A DNA stretch of 64,000 nucleotides from BP-191 sp035940575 (GCA_035940575.1 DASZER010000016.1:1-64000); one strand, 5' to 3'; shown: positions 1 through 8,292, counted from the stretch's first letter. Numbers and translations are program-made. The notes: a model not told the origin generated them from the letters alone.

Positions 1-739
1 CGTCCGACGACCCCGTCGCGAGCAGGCCCAGGTCGCCGGCCAGCGCGCGGAGGCGTTCGCGGGTCGGGGGGTCGTGGTCGGGATGGTCCACCTCCAGCGC
101 CGCGAGCCCGGCCGCCGCGAGGTCCGCGACCACGTCGTCGCCGACGACCCGCCCGCGCTTCACCGCGCCGGGGTGCGCGAACACCGCGACGCCGCCGGCC
201 TCGTTCACCAGCGCCACCGCGCGCGCCGGGTCGAGCGAGTACTTCTCGACGTACGCGCGGCCGTCGTTGCCGATCCACTCGCCGGTGAACGCCGCCGGCA
301 CGTCGTCGACGACGCCCGCCTCGACCAGCGCGCGGGCCACGTGCGGGCGGCCGATCGCGCCGCCGCCGGAGAGCTCGGCGACGCGCTCGTACGTCACCGG
401 CGCGCCGAGGTCGTTGAGCCGCGCCACCATGTCGCGGGCGCGCCGGTCGCGGTCGGTGCGGATGCGGTCGAGCTCGCCGCGCAGCGCCTCGTCCTCCGGG
501 TCGAACAGGTAGCCCAGCAGGTGCAACGACACGCCGTCGCGCAGGCACGAGACCTCCGCCCCGGGCACGACGGTCAGGCCGCGCGGGACGTTCGCGGCGG
601 CCTCGGCCCAGCCCGCGGTCGTGTCGTGGTCGGTGAGCGCGACGACGTCGAGCCCGGCCGCGACGGCGTGGCGCAGCACCTCGGCGGGCGGGTCGGTGCC
701 GTCGCTGCGGTCGCTGTGGGCGTGCAGGTCGATGCGCAT
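1..739 (-). CDS. PHP-domain phosphoesterase (TrpH/YciV type), 3' end outside window
   Basis: Metal-dependent phosphoesterase of the PHP superfamily; TrpH/YciV relatives hydrolyse nucleotide phosphates or trim RNA 5' ends. The visible 246 residues start MRIDLHAHSDRSDG, giving the first metal ligands H6 and H8, followed by a LTDHDT motif near residue 36 and a FAHPG motif near residue 206. The ATG at 739 has no Shine-Dalgarno sequence; instead TACGTT lies 7 bases upstream on the minus strand, suggesting leaderless translation. The C-terminus, with the last metal-binding histidine, runs past base 1. Family assignment is firm, exact substrate is not known. Confidence 0.88.
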   Translation of the reverse strand, partial: MRIDLHAHSDRSDGTDPPAEVLRHAVAAGLDVVALTDHDTTAGWAEAAANVPRGLTVVPGAEVSCLRDGVSLHLLGYLFDPEDEALRGELDRIRTDRDRRARDMVARLNDLGAPVTYERVAELSGGGAIGRPHVARALVEAGVVDDVPAAFTGEWIGNDGRAYVEKYSLDPARAVALVNEAGGVAVFAHPGAVKRGRVVGDDVVADLAAAGLAALEVDHPDHDPPTRERLRALAGDLGLLATGSSD

Positions 740-746
740 CGGCGCC

Positions 747-752
747 AACGTA
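747..752 (-). promoter_or_regulatory. Putative leaderless -10 hexamer for the PHP gene
   Basis: TACGTT on the minus strand, 7 bases before the ATG at 739; fits TANNNT. No ribosome binding site lies between them, so the transcript probably begins at or next to the start codon. Confidence 0.45.
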
Positions 753-833
753 CCCAGAAGGGGCGGCGCGGCTCGCGTCGAACGATCTTCCCCATCCGGT
801 CCCGGGGGGGACCGCCCGACAGATGGGACCTTC

Positions 834-1436
834 GTGAAGCACCTGCTCCTTGCGGCCGTCGCCGCCGCCCTCGTCGCGCCCGCCGCGACCGCCGCGACCG
901 GCTCGTGCCTCGACCTCGCCGACCCGGCGGGCGACCTCGCGGTGTGGGACGCCCCCGCGCCGACCGTCCCGGCCGGCACCGAGCTCGACGCGCTCGACCT
1001 CGTCGGCGTCCGGCTGGAGGCGACGACGGGCGACGCGGTGACGGCGACGTTCTCGCTCGCGGGGGCACCGGCGCCGCGGCCGGGGATGCGCTTCCGGTAC
1101 AAGGTCGTGTTCCACGACGACGCCTACGACTACGTCCTGTTCGCCGAGGTCGACAACGTCGTGCGGATGCCGTTCGGCGGCCCGTACGGCATCGACGTCA
1201 GCCCGCGCGGCAGCGACCAGTCGTGGAGCCACTCCGTCTCGGGCTCGATCGACGCGACCGCGAGGACCGTGACCGTCGCGGCGTTCGGGTCGTCGGTGCC
1301 GGTGCTGACCCTCGACCCCGGCCACGACTTCACCGTGGACTCCGTCCAGACGTTCGGCGGCGTCGGCGCGACGTACGGCCACTGGGACATGGTCACCGGG
1401 CCGCACACCCTCGTCGTCGGGGACGGGTGCCCGTAG
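834..1436 (+). CDS. Secreted beta-rich protein, D-x-x-GD family (diverged member)
   Basis: Function unknown. A 200-residue protein starting at GTG 834 with a signal peptide (basic VKHLLLAAV start, hydrophobic stretch, cleavage near ATAATG). The mature N-terminus reads CLDLADPAGD, matching the T/A-D-P-x-GD opening shared with seven other secreted proteins in this window (21848-24287 tandem set, 36209, 55675, 57614). The rest is predicted beta-rich with alternating hydrophobic residues and few cysteines. Upstream in-frame codons look like non-coding antisense of the PHP gene, which is why the GTG was chosen. Divergent from the PHP gene. Possible wall- or matrix-associated role is inference only. 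Confidence 0.72.
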   Translation: MKHLLLAAVAAALVAPAATAATGSCLDLADPAGDLAVWDAPAPTVPAGTELDALDLVGVRLEATTGDAVTATFSLAGAPAPRPGMRFRYKVVFHDDAYDYVLFAEVDNVVRMPFGGPYGIDVSPRGSDQSWSHSVSGSIDATARTVTVAAFGSSVPVLTLDPGHDFTVDSVQTFGGVGATYGHWDMVTGPHTLVVGDGCP

Positions 1437-1463
1437 CCGCACGCCCGTGAAAGGGTGTCGGGC

Positions 1464-2909
1464 ATGGACGAGCGCCTGCTCCTGCTCGCGGACGACGCCC
1501 TCGCGGCGGCGCGCGCCGCGGGCGCGGACTTCGCCGAGGTACGCGCCGTCGAGGAGCTCTCCGAGGCCATCGACGTCCGCGACGACCGGGTCGAGGGCGT
1601 CGCGCGCACGTCGAGCGCCGGCGTCGGCATCCGCGTGCTGTCGCGCGGCGCGTGGGGCTTCGCGGGCACCAACGACCCGGCCGGCGTCCGCGCCGCCGCC
1701 GAGCGCGCGGTCGCGATCGCGCGGGCGTCGGCGGGGCTGCGGCCCGAGGCCGTACGCCTCGACGACACGCCGCCGCCCGGCGGCACCTACGTCACGCCGC
1801 ACGAGCGCAACCCGTTCGACGTCCCGCTCGCCGAGAAGATCGACCTGCTGCTCGCCACGACCGCGGCGGGCCGCGAGGCGGCGGGCGTCGCGTACGTCGA
1901 GGCGACGACCGACGCGTGGCAGCGCACGACGATCTTCCGCTCGAGCGAGGGCGGGTGGTTCGACCAGCGCGTGCTCCAGGTCGGCGGCGGGATGCGCGGC
2001 ACGGCGGTCGGCGAGGGCGAGCTGCAGCGCCGCTCGTACCCGAACTCGTTCCGCGGCCAGTTCACCTGCGGCGGCTGGGAGGACGTGACGCGCCTCGACC
2101 TGCCGGCGCACGCGCTCGGCACCTGCCGCGAGGCCGTCGCGCTGCTCACCGCGCCGGAGCTGCCGTCGCGCGAGACGACGTTGCTGCTCGAGAGCAGCCA
2201 GCTCGCGTTGCAGGTCCACGAGTCGGTCGGGCACCCCACGGAGCTCGACCGGATCATGGGGATGGAGCGCGCGTTCGCCGGCACGTCGTGGGTCGCGGTC
2301 GAGGACCGCGGGACGCTGCGCTACGGCTCCCCGCTCGTGACGATCGTCGCGGACGCGACGACGCCGGGGGCGCTGGGAACGTTCGGCTTCGACGACGAGG
2401 GCGTGCCCGCGGGGACCGCGCCGATCGTCACCAACGGCGTCCTCGAAGGCTTCCTCACGTCCCGCGAGACCGCCGCGCTGCTCGGCGAGCGCAGCAACGG
2501 CACCGCGCGCGCCGACTCGTGGGGCGCGATCCCGCTGATCCGCATGAACAACGTCTCGCTGCAGCCCGGCGACGGCGGCTCGCTCGACGACCTGGTCGCC
2601 GACACCGACGACGGCGTGTACCTCGCGACCAACCGCTCGTGGTCCATCGACGACAAGCGGCTCAACTTCCAGTTCGGCTGCGAGGCGGCGTACGAGATCC
2701 GCCACGGCCGCCTCGGCAGGCTCTACCGCAACCCCACGTACAGCGGCCGCACGCCCGTCTTCTGGAACGCCTGCGACGCGCTCGGCTCCGACTTCGTCGT
2801 CTGGGGCGTGCCGAACTGCGGCAAGGGCCAGCCGATGCAGACCGCGCGCGTCGCGCACGGCTCGCCGACCGGGCGCTTCCACGGCGTCGCGACGGGGGCA
2901 CGGCCATGA
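1464..2909 (+). CDS. tldD: TldD metalloprotease subunit
   Basis: TldD is the catalytic half of the TldD/TldE heterodimeric zinc protease that degrades unfolded peptides and matures some ribosomally made peptides. The 481-residue protein has the family HExxxH motif as HESVGH followed by PTELDRIMG around residue 253, and a conserved C-terminal region with NCGKGQP. Start ATG 1464 is preferred over GTG 1455 because AAAGGG at 1449-1454 gives good spacing. It overlaps the tldE start by 4 bases (ATGA), so the two are translationally coupled. No peptide substrate gene is obvious next to it. Confidence 0.93.
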   Translation: MDERLLLLADDALAAARAAGADFAEVRAVEELSEAIDVRDDRVEGVARTSSAGVGIRVLSRGAWGFAGTNDPAGVRAAAERAVAIARASAGLRPEAVRLDDTPPPGGTYVTPHERNPFDVPLAEKIDLLLATTAAGREAAGVAYVEATTDAWQRTTIFRSSEGGWFDQRVLQVGGGMRGTAVGEGELQRRSYPNSFRGQFTCGGWEDVTRLDLPAHALGTCREAVALLTAPELPSRETTLLLESSQLALQVHESVGHPTELDRIMGMERAFAGTSWVAVEDRGTLRYGSPLVTIVADATTPGALGTFGFDDEGVPAGTAPIVTNGVLEGFLTSRETAALLGERSNGTARADSWGAIPLIRMNNVSLQPGDGGSLDDLVADTDDGVYLATNRSWSIDDKRLNFQFGCEAAYEIRHGRLGRLYRNPTYSGRTPVFWNACDALGSDFVVWGVPNCGKGQPMQTARVAHGSPTGRFHGVATGARP

Positions 2910-4234
2910 GCGACCTGACCGCGCTCGCGCAGACCGCGCTCGACGCCGAGGGCGCCGACGCCGTCGAGGTCCACGTCACGCGCTCCGACACCGCGCTCAC
3001 GCGGTTCGCTGAGTCGGTCGTCCACCAGAACACCGCGCGCCTCGACGGCGAGGCGCGGGTGCGCGTCGTCGTGGACGGCGCGCGCGTCGGCGTCGTCGCG
3101 ACCAACGACCTCTCCCCCGAGGGCCTGCGCGCCGCCGCCCGCTCGGCGGTCGAGGCGGCGCGCGTCACGCCGCCCGACGAGTCGTTCGCGGGCCTCGCCT
3201 CGCCCGCGTCGTACGACGCCGCGGGCGTGGACGACGAGGCCACCGGCTCCGCGAGCCCCGACGACCGCGCGCGGCTGGTCGCGACGATGCTGTCCCACCT
3301 CGGCGCCGGCATGGTCGCGGCGGGCACCGCCGAGAGCGGCCGCCACGAGGTCGCCGTCGTCAACACGAACGGCGTCTCCGCCTACCACGCCTCCACCCGC
3401 GCCTCGGTGACCTGCCTCGTCTCCGGCGGCGACTCGACCGGCTGGGCCGAGGACACGAGCGGCACGCTCGGCGGCATCGCCGCCGACGCCGTCGCGGCGC
3501 GCGCCGTCGCGAAGGTCGAGGCCGGCCGCGCCCCGCGCGACGTCGAGCCGGGTGACTACGCCGTCGTCCTCGAGCCCGTCGCGGTGTCGGCGCTGGTCGA
3601 GTGGCTGTGCTGGCTGGCGTTCGGCGGGCGCGACGTCGTGGAGGGGCGTTCGGCGATCTCGGCCAGGCTCGGCGAGCGGGTCTGCTCGCCGCTCGTCACG
3701 GTCGTGGACGACGCGCTGTCGCCCGACATGACGGGCGTGCCGTTCGACGCGGAGGGCGTACCGAAGCGGGTGCTCCCCCTGATCGAGAACGGCGTCGCGC
3801 GCAACGCCGCCCACGACCTCACGTCCGCGCGGCTCGGCGGCACCGAGTCGACAGGGCACGCGTTCCCCGCGCCGAACCCGCAGGGCGGCTTCCCCGCGCA
3901 CCCTCGCCTGCACGGCGGCGACGCGAGCCTCGACGACCTCGTCGGCGGGCTCGAACGCGGCCTGCTCGTCACGCGCTTCCACTACACGAACGCCGTCCAC
4001 GCGCTGTCCACGACGATCACGGGGATGACGCGCGACGGGACGTTCCTCGTGGAGGACGGCCGCGTCGTCGGCGGCGTGCACAACCTGCGGTTCACGCAGT
4101 CCGTCCTCGACGCGCTGTCCTGCGTCGAGGCGGTGGGGCGCGACACCGCGCTCGGCAGTGAGTTCGGGGGAGCGGTCCGGGCGCCGGCGTTGCGGCTGTC
4201 GCGGTTCCACTTCTCCTCCGCCACGTCGTTCTGA
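2906..4234 (+). CDS. tldE: TldE/PmbA, non-catalytic partner of TldD
   Basis: Second subunit of the TldD/TldE protease. The 442-residue protein begins MSDLTALAQTALDAEG and has the PmbA/TldE fold signatures, including a DGEARVRVVVDGARVGVV segment near residue 50 and the C-terminal GTFLVEDGRVVGGVHNLRFT stretch typical of the pair. It lacks the HExxxH metal site, as expected for TldE. Start ATG 2906 overlaps the tldD stop; its own stop overlaps the next start (TGATG), suggesting a tldD-tldE-merR transcription unit. Confidence 0.92.
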   Translation: MSDLTALAQTALDAEGADAVEVHVTRSDTALTRFAESVVHQNTARLDGEARVRVVVDGARVGVVATNDLSPEGLRAAARSAVEAARVTPPDESFAGLASPASYDAAGVDDEATGSASPDDRARLVATMLSHLGAGMVAAGTAESGRHEVAVVNTNGVSAYHASTRASVTCLVSGGDSTGWAEDTSGTLGGIAADAVAARAVAKVEAGRAPRDVEPGDYAVVLEPVAVSALVEWLCWLAFGGRDVVEGRSAISARLGERVCSPLVTVVDDALSPDMTGVPFDAEGVPKRVLPLIENGVARNAAHDLTSARLGGTESTGHAFPAPNPQGGFPAHPRLHGGDASLDDLVGGLERGLLVTRFHYTNAVHALSTTITGMTRDGTFLVEDGRVVGGVHNLRFTQSVLDALSCVEAVGRDTALGSEFGGAVRAPALRLSRFHFSSATSF

Positions 4235-4965
4235 TGCCCGACGACCTCACCATCGACCAGCTCGCGCAGCGGACCGGCGTCACGAGCCGCAACATCAGGG
4301 CGTACCAGGAGCGCGGCCTGCTCCCCCCGCCGCGCCTCGTCGGGCGTACCGGCCACTACGGCGACGGCCACGTCGCGCGGCTGCGGCACATCACGTCGAT
4401 GCTCGAGCGCGGGTTCTCCCTCGCCGCCATCCGCGAGGTGTTCGAGGCGTGGGAGCGCGGCTACGGCATCGCCGACCTGCTCGGGTTCGAGGAGGCGCTG
4501 GACACGCCGTGGCGCTCGGACGCCCAGCGCGTGACGACGCGCGAGGAGCTGCGCGACGACCTCGACGTGGACGACGACACCCTCGCGGGGTCGGTCGCGC
4601 TCGGCCTCGTCGTGCCGCTGGGCGACGGCCGCTACGAGATCCCGAGCCCGCGCATCCTGCACGCCGCCCACGCGCTGCGGAAGGCCGGGCTGCCGATCGA
4701 CGCGCTGATGGAGGAGGCGGCGTTGCTGGTCGCCGACCTCGACCGGATCGCCGAGCGGTGGGTGCGGCTGTTCCTCGACCGGGTCTGGGCGCCGCACGTC
4801 GAGGCGGGGATGCCGCCGGAGGACCTGCCGCGCATCACCGAGGCGCTCCACCGCCTGCCGCCGCTCGCGCTGGCCACCATGGAGCCGTTGTTCGCGCGGA
4901 TCATGGAGACCCGCGTCGCGGCCGCGGCCGCCGAGGCGCTCGCCACCGCTGTCACCTCAGAGTAA
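4234..4965 (+). CDS. MerR-family transcriptional regulator
   Basis: DNA-binding regulator with an N-terminal winged helix-turn-helix. Residues 4-70 read LTIDQLAQRTGVTSRNIRAY then QERGLLPPP, the standard MerR recognition region. The C-terminal 170 residues are helical and rich in acidic and hydrophobic residues with no clear metal-binding cysteines, so the effector is unknown. The 243-residue protein starts with ATG 4234 overlapping the tldE stop by one base. Its position suggests it could control the tld genes or itself, but no operator is visible. Confidence 0.85.
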   Translation: MPDDLTIDQLAQRTGVTSRNIRAYQERGLLPPPRLVGRTGHYGDGHVARLRHITSMLERGFSLAAIREVFEAWERGYGIADLLGFEEALDTPWRSDAQRVTTREELRDDLDVDDDTLAGSVALGLVVPLGDGRYEIPSPRILHAAHALRKAGLPIDALMEEAALLVADLDRIAERWVRLFLDRVWAPHVEAGMPPEDLPRITEALHRLPPLALATMEPLFARIMETRVAAAAAEALATAVTSE

Positions 4966-5079
4966 GGCAATCCTCCCTATTCGTCCCCTTTCCCTCCATC
5001 GTGCTATGCGCCATAAAGCGATGGCACGTTCACGGCTGGCAGATCCGCCGCCGTGCCATCGGGACAAGGAGACAGGCCT

Positions 5080-5793
5080 ATGTCCAAGATCAGGCGCTAC
5101 GGCGCCGCCACCGTGGTGTGCGCGGCGCTCGCGCTCGTCGCGCCGAGCGCGTCCGCGCACCACGACCTCGGCTTCACCGCCACGCCGAGCCCGACGACCG
5201 CGGGAGCCGTCGCGAACCTCGCGACGTACGTGTCGTTCGGCAGCTACATCCCGAAGAGCTCCGTCACGCACTTCGCCCCCGGCGCGCTGCTCGCGCACGC
5301 CGACGACGCGACGAGCCCCGTCTCGCCGCCGCCGCAGAACGGCGACGAGGTCGGCTCGATCAGCGCCTCGTCCGACCTCTGGACGAACGGCTGCAACGGC
5401 GACGAGCCGCAGGGCTACACCCTCACCTGGATCGAGCCGATCGGCAGCGGCGCGCCCACCGGCACCGTCGCGCGCATGGACGCGACGGGGTCGTTCTTCG
5501 GCCTCAACATCACCAAGAAGGCGTACGTCGTCTGGAAGGGCAGCGGCGACTCCGCCAACGCCTCCGCGCACTACGACATCGTCGTACCGGACATGCCCGA
5601 CGAGATCACCTGCTCGACCAGCACGCCCGAGCAGACGACGACCGGCTACGGCTACGCGAAGTCCGGCGGCGTCACCACCACCCGCATCGTCGGCAAGAAC
5701 CCGTCGACCACCGGCACCAAGTGGTCGTACTACGACTTCGTCGACACCGCGAACGCCACGCACAGCGACTCGGACTCGTTCAGCGTCACCTGA
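5080..5793 (+). CDS. Secreted protein of unknown function
   Basis: A 237-residue exported protein with a clear signal peptide: MSKIRRYGAATVVCAALAL, then cleavage near SASAHHD. The start ATG 5080 has a strong AAGGAG at 5066-5071. The mature part is rich in Thr, Ser, Gly and Asp with a beta pattern, a single CNGDEPQGYTLTW segment and one more cysteine (ITCSTS), which may form a disulfide. I recognise no family. It resembles the other exported proteins in the window in style but lacks their D-x-x-GD opening. The 114 bases upstream should hold its promoter; no -10/-35 pair is convincing. Confidence 0.75.
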   Translation: MSKIRRYGAATVVCAALALVAPSASAHHDLGFTATPSPTTAGAVANLATYVSFGSYIPKSSVTHFAPGALLAHADDATSPVSPPPQNGDEVGSISASSDLWTNGCNGDEPQGYTLTWIEPIGSGAPTGTVARMDATGSFFGLNITKKAYVVWKGSGDSANASAHYDIVVPDMPDEITCSTSTPEQTTTGYGYAKSGGVTTTRIVGKNPSTTGTKWSYYDFVDTANATHSDSDSFSVT

Positions 5794-5809
5794 TCCCGGC
5801 GCCGTTCGA

Positions 5810-5854
5810 GGAGGGCCGTTCCGCGCTCGCTGGGTGCGCGCGGGGCGGCCCTCC
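5810..5854. terminator. Bidirectional terminator-like hairpin
   Basis: GGAGGGCCG at 5810-5818 pairs with CGGCCCTCC at 5846-5854, and the inner CCGCGC/GCGCGCGG arms extend the stem. It lies between convergent genes ending at 5793 (+) and 5867 (-), so it can stop transcription from both sides. No T-run follows, usual for high-GC genomes. Confidence 0.55.
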
Positions 5855-5866
5855 GCCCGTGTGGGG

Positions 5867-6493
5867 CTACGCGAGGCGCGGCGTCTGCGCGCCGAAGACC
5901 AGCTCGAGCTCGGGGTGCCCGCCGTCGCGCAGGTCGTGGAGCACGACGTTGTCGAGGACGTGCACGGCGGCCTCGGGGAACACCACGCACCACAGCCAGT
6001 GCGCCTTCGACTCCCCCACCAGCGCGGTGCGGTCGTCGCCGGTCGCCGTGCGCCACAGCGCCGTCGGGTGCCCGGCCGCCTCGACCTTGTAGTCGGGCGC
6101 CGCGTCGGGCGACGCGCCGGGGTCGGTGCCCGCGAGCCCCGCGAAACGCGCGCCGAGCCCGATTCCGGGCTCCTCGGCCACCAGCAGCAGGTCCGCGACG
6201 CCGCCCGTGGGGCACGGCCCGGAGAACGCCACCAGGCTCGCCACGACCCCCGAGCGCTCGTCGCCCGCCCGCGCGACGCCGGTCACCGTCCAGTCCCTGG
6301 GCAGCGGCCTGGGCACCCAGACGGGCACGCGCTCGGAGTCGGCCACGAGGCGTTCGACCGCGGCGAGGCTCGGCACCGGGGCGAGGTGGACGGGGTGGAC
6401 GTCGCCGTGGCGCTCGCACTGCCAGGCGCTCGACCAGAAGCCGGGCGCGCGCAGCGGGCCGGCGCAGCGGGGGCAGGTCGCGGGAAGAGTCAT
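5867..6493 (-). CDS. DUF6758-type protein with zinc-ribbon N-terminus
   Basis: A 208-residue actinobacterial protein of unknown function. The N-terminus MTLPATCPRCAGPLRAPG followed by WQCERHGDVHP gives a CxxC...CxxH set that could bind zinc. The body contains VPVWVPRPLP, GPCPTGGVADLLLVAEEPG, a GTDPGASPD acidic loop and a C-terminal AHWLWCVVFPEAAVHVLDNV segment, which I associate with the DUF6758 family common in actinomycetes near PHP-domain and MgtE/CBS genes. Cytosolic; no signal peptide. Convergent with the secreted protein at 5080. Family call from memory of the pattern, function unknown. Confidence 0.75.
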   Translation of the reverse strand: MTLPATCPRCAGPLRAPGFWSSAWQCERHGDVHPVHLAPVPSLAAVERLVADSERVPVWVPRPLPRDWTVTGVARAGDERSGVVASLVAFSGPCPTGGVADLLLVAEEPGIGLGARFAGLAGTDPGASPDAAPDYKVEAAGHPTALWRTATGDDRTALVGESKAHWLWCVVFPEAAVHVLDNVVLHDLRDGGHPELELVFGAQTPRLA

Positions 6494-6583
6494 CGTGCGC
6501 CCTACGTTCCGCCCGCCGTTCGCGACCCGTCAACCCCCCGCGCGGGCAGTTCCGGCTGCCGGGCAGGTGACGCCCGGACGTGC

Positions 6584-6618
6584 GTCGGCCCCGCCGGGAC
6601 AGGACCGGCGGGGCCGAC
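6584..6618 (-). terminator. Strong hairpin terminator, 14-bp perfect stem
   Basis: GTCGGCCCCGCCGG (6584-6597), 7-base loop, CCGGCGGGGCCGAC (6605-6618). It sits 14 bases downstream of the minus-strand small membrane gene ending at 6633 and probably ends that transcript. No T-tract. Confidence 0.65.
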
Positions 6619-6632
6619 AGAAACGGGTCCGG

Positions 6633-6797
6633 CTAGACGACGTCGTCGTCCACGTAGCGCGTCCTGCGGCGCTCGATGATCGGCTCGTCCTCGACGACCA
6701 CCGTGCGGCGGCGCGTGGTGTACATCCGCGGCCCGCCGAGCCCCGCCGCGAGGGCGAGGACGACGAGGAGCAGGATGATCAGGACCAGGAGGTTCAT
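6633..6797 (-). CDS. Small single-span membrane protein (54 aa)
   Basis: A 54-residue ORF: MNLLVLIILLLVVLALAAG forms one transmembrane helix, followed by a basic/acidic tail with two RRRT repeats and a DDDVV end. CCTGGTCC/AGG-rich sequence precedes the ATG at 6797. It lies 10 bases downstream of another single-span protein (6808-7098) on the same strand, so the two are probably cotranscribed. Amino-acid pattern (helix, then charged tail) and position support a real gene; function unknown. Confidence 0.6.
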   Translation of the reverse strand: MNLLVLIILLLVVLALAAGLGGPRMYTTRRRTVVVEDEPIIERRRTRYVDDDVV

Positions 6798-6807
6798 GGC
6801 CTGCGCC

Positions 6808-7098
6808 TTACGGAGCCACGGACGAGTCGGTGCTCACACCGGTGTCCGTGCTCGTGTCGGTGTTGGTGTCGCCGTTGTTCTGCGTGTCCCCGCCGTTGTC
6901 GTTCTGCGTGATGTTCGGGTCGGGGTTGATGCCGCTGTTGTTGTCGTCGGTCACCGCGCGGACGAGCCAGATGGCACCGACCACGAGCAGGGTGATGACG
7001 ACGAGCGCGACGATCGTGCGGCCGATCCAGGAGCCGTCGTCCTCGACAACGGTCGTAGTCGGGGTGGCGACGTCCTCTTCGACGATGCGGCGGACCAC
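6808..7098 (-). CDS. Single-span membrane protein with Asn/Asp/Thr-rich tail
   Basis: A 96-residue protein starting at GTG 7098, chosen because AAGGAGG lies 5-6 bases upstream. Residues 1-24 are a cytoplasmic, acidic segment (MVRRIVEEDV, VVEDDGSW); residues 25-48 form one transmembrane helix (IGRTIVALVVITLLVVGAIW); the remaining outside part is low complexity, dominated by N, D, T and G (for example DPNITQNDNGGDTQNNGDTN). No signal peptide cleavage. Likely an envelope protein; no family recognised. Upstream, a 68-base region is shared with the divergent Nudix gene. Confidence 0.65.
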   Translation of the reverse strand: MVRRIVEEDVATPTTTVVEDDGSWIGRTIVALVVITLLVVGAIWLVRAVTDDNNSGINPDPNITQNDNGGDTQNNGDTNTDTSTDTGVSTDSSVAP

Positions 7099-7166
7099 AA
7101 TGGCCTCCTTGTCGTGGCCGGCGGTGCGCCGGCGTTCGCTGTCTTCCGTCGCACAGGGGATTCCCG

Positions 7167-7562
7167 TTGATCCAGACAGGAAAACGCGCCGAACGGGTGA
7201 GGTGTGCGGGAGCCGTCGTCGTGGAGGGCGGGCGCGTGCTGCTCGTGCGCCGCGCGAACGAGCCGAGCCGCGGCCTGTGGTCGATCCCCGGCGGCCGCGT
7301 GGAGGACGGCGAGACGGCGCCGGAGTGCGCGCGGCGCGAGGTGCGCGAGGAGACCGGGCTCGACGTCGAGGTCGGCGACCTCGTCGCGACGGTCGACCTC
7401 GGCCCTTACGTCGTCGACGACTTCCGCGCGCGGGTCGTCGGCGGGACGCTCGTCGCGGGCGACGACGCGAGCGACGTGGGCTTCTTCGCCCCGGACGCGT
7501 TGCGCGACCTGCCGCTGACACCCGGGCTGCTCGCGTTCCTCGAGGAGGCCGGCGTCGTCTAG
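7167..7562 (+). CDS. Nudix hydrolase
   Basis: Hydrolyses nucleoside diphosphates linked to other moieties. The 131-residue protein carries a complete Nudix box, GGRVEDGETAPECARREVRE followed by ETGL (residues ~43-66), matching GX5EX7REUXEEXGU. The start is uncertain: TTG 7167 with AGGGGA 8 bases upstream, or GTG 7197 at VRCAGAVVV, which is close to where most homologs begin. Substrate cannot be read from sequence. Divergent from the membrane protein pair. Confidence 0.88.
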   Translation: MIQTGKRAERVRCAGAVVVEGGRVLLVRRANEPSRGLWSIPGGRVEDGETAPECARREVREETGLDVEVGDLVATVDLGPYVVDDFRARVVGGTLVAGDDASDVGFFAPDALRDLPLTPGLLAFLEEAGVV

Positions 7563-7619
7563 GACGGATATCGCGACCGCCTTCCCGACGGCACGGTCGC
7601 CTGCCGCGCCGACCGACGC

Positions 7620-7670
7620 GAACGTTGAAGATCGCGTCGCGGCGACCCGCTCGCTGGGGCACACAGAACG
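7620..7670 (+). repeat. Dispersed ~51-bp repeat, copy A
   Basis: Starts GAACGTTGAAGATCG and ends CACAGAACG. The same two blocks at the same 42-base spacing occur at 63241-63291, and an inverted copy lies at 7723-7774, so copies A and B face each other. Located in the non-coding gap after the Nudix gene. Confidence 0.6.
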
Positions 7671-7722
7671 GCGCCGACAAGGCTCCGCGGCGGAGCTGCG
7701 CCTCTGCGGGCCCCGCCGGACC

Positions 7723-7774
7723 CGTTCCTTGCAGCCCACCACGACGCCCCTCCGCGTACCGATCTTCAAGGTTG
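7723..7774 (-). repeat. Dispersed ~51-bp repeat, copy B (inverted)
   Basis: Read on the minus strand it begins CAACCTTGAAGATCG, has the ACGCGGAGGGGCG core, and ends with GGGCTGCAAGGAACG, matching the copy at 63241-63291 closely. With copy A it could fold into a long imperfect hairpin spanning 7620-7774, between the convergent Nudix and MaoC genes. Confidence 0.6.
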
Positions 7775-7791
7775 CGGAGACGCGGGACCGT

Positions 7792-8292
7792 CTAGGACGT
7801 GACGGGCTCGGGGCGGCCGGGCTGCTCGCCGCCCGTCGCGTGCGACTGCTTCGGCACCATCACCTTGCGCCGGAACACGCAGACGAGCGTGCCGTCCTGG
7901 TTGTAGCCGCGCGTCTCGACGTAGACGACGCCGCGGTCGTCCTTGGACTTCGACTCGGTCTTGTCGAGCACGGTCGTCTCGCCGTAGATCGTGTCCCCGT
8001 GGAACGTCGGCGCGACGTGCTTCAGCGACTCGACCTCGAGGTTCGCGATCGCCTTGCCGGACACGTCGGGCACCGACATGCCGAGCAGCAGCGAGTAGAT
8101 GTAGTTGCCCACGACGACGTTGCGCTTGAACTGCGTCGTCCGCTCCGCGTAGTTCGCGTCGAGGTGGAGCGGGTGGTGGTTCATCGTAAGGAGGCAGAAC
8201 AGGTGGTCGTCGTACTCCGTCACCGTCTTGCCTGGCCAGTGCTTGTAGACCGCGCCGACCTCGAACTCCTCGTAGTACCTGCCGAACTGCAT
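7792..8292 (-). CDS. MaoC-family hydratase, probable mesaconyl-CoA hydratase
   Basis: Hot-dog-fold enoyl-CoA hydratase. The 166-residue protein starts MQFGRYYEEFEVGAVYKHWP, with the NHHPLHLDANYA and VVVGNYIYSLLLGMSVPD segments typical of MaoC (R)-hydratases. The end, GGEQPGRPEPVTS, and the whole pattern closely recall the MaoC protein of the streptomycete ethylmalonyl-CoA pathway, which hydrates mesaconyl-C1-CoA to beta-methylmalyl-CoA. Support for that role comes from the acyl-CoA dehydrogenase at 11768 and the CitE-like lyase at 15172, which also look like pathway enzymes. Monocistronic here. Confidence 0.82.
   Translation of the reverse strand: MQFGRYYEEFEVGAVYKHWPGKTVTEYDDHLFCLLTMNHHPLHLDANYAERTTQFKRNVVVGNYIYSLLLGMSVPDVSGKAIANLEVESLKHVAPTFHGDTIYGETTVLDKTESKSKDDRGVVYVETRGYNQDGTLVCVFRRKVMVPKQSHATGGEQPGRPEPVTS

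Noticed and set aside
2723..4210. Long minus-strand frame opposite tldE
   Set aside because: Same antisense artefact; low-complexity composition, while tldE on the plus strand is well conserved.
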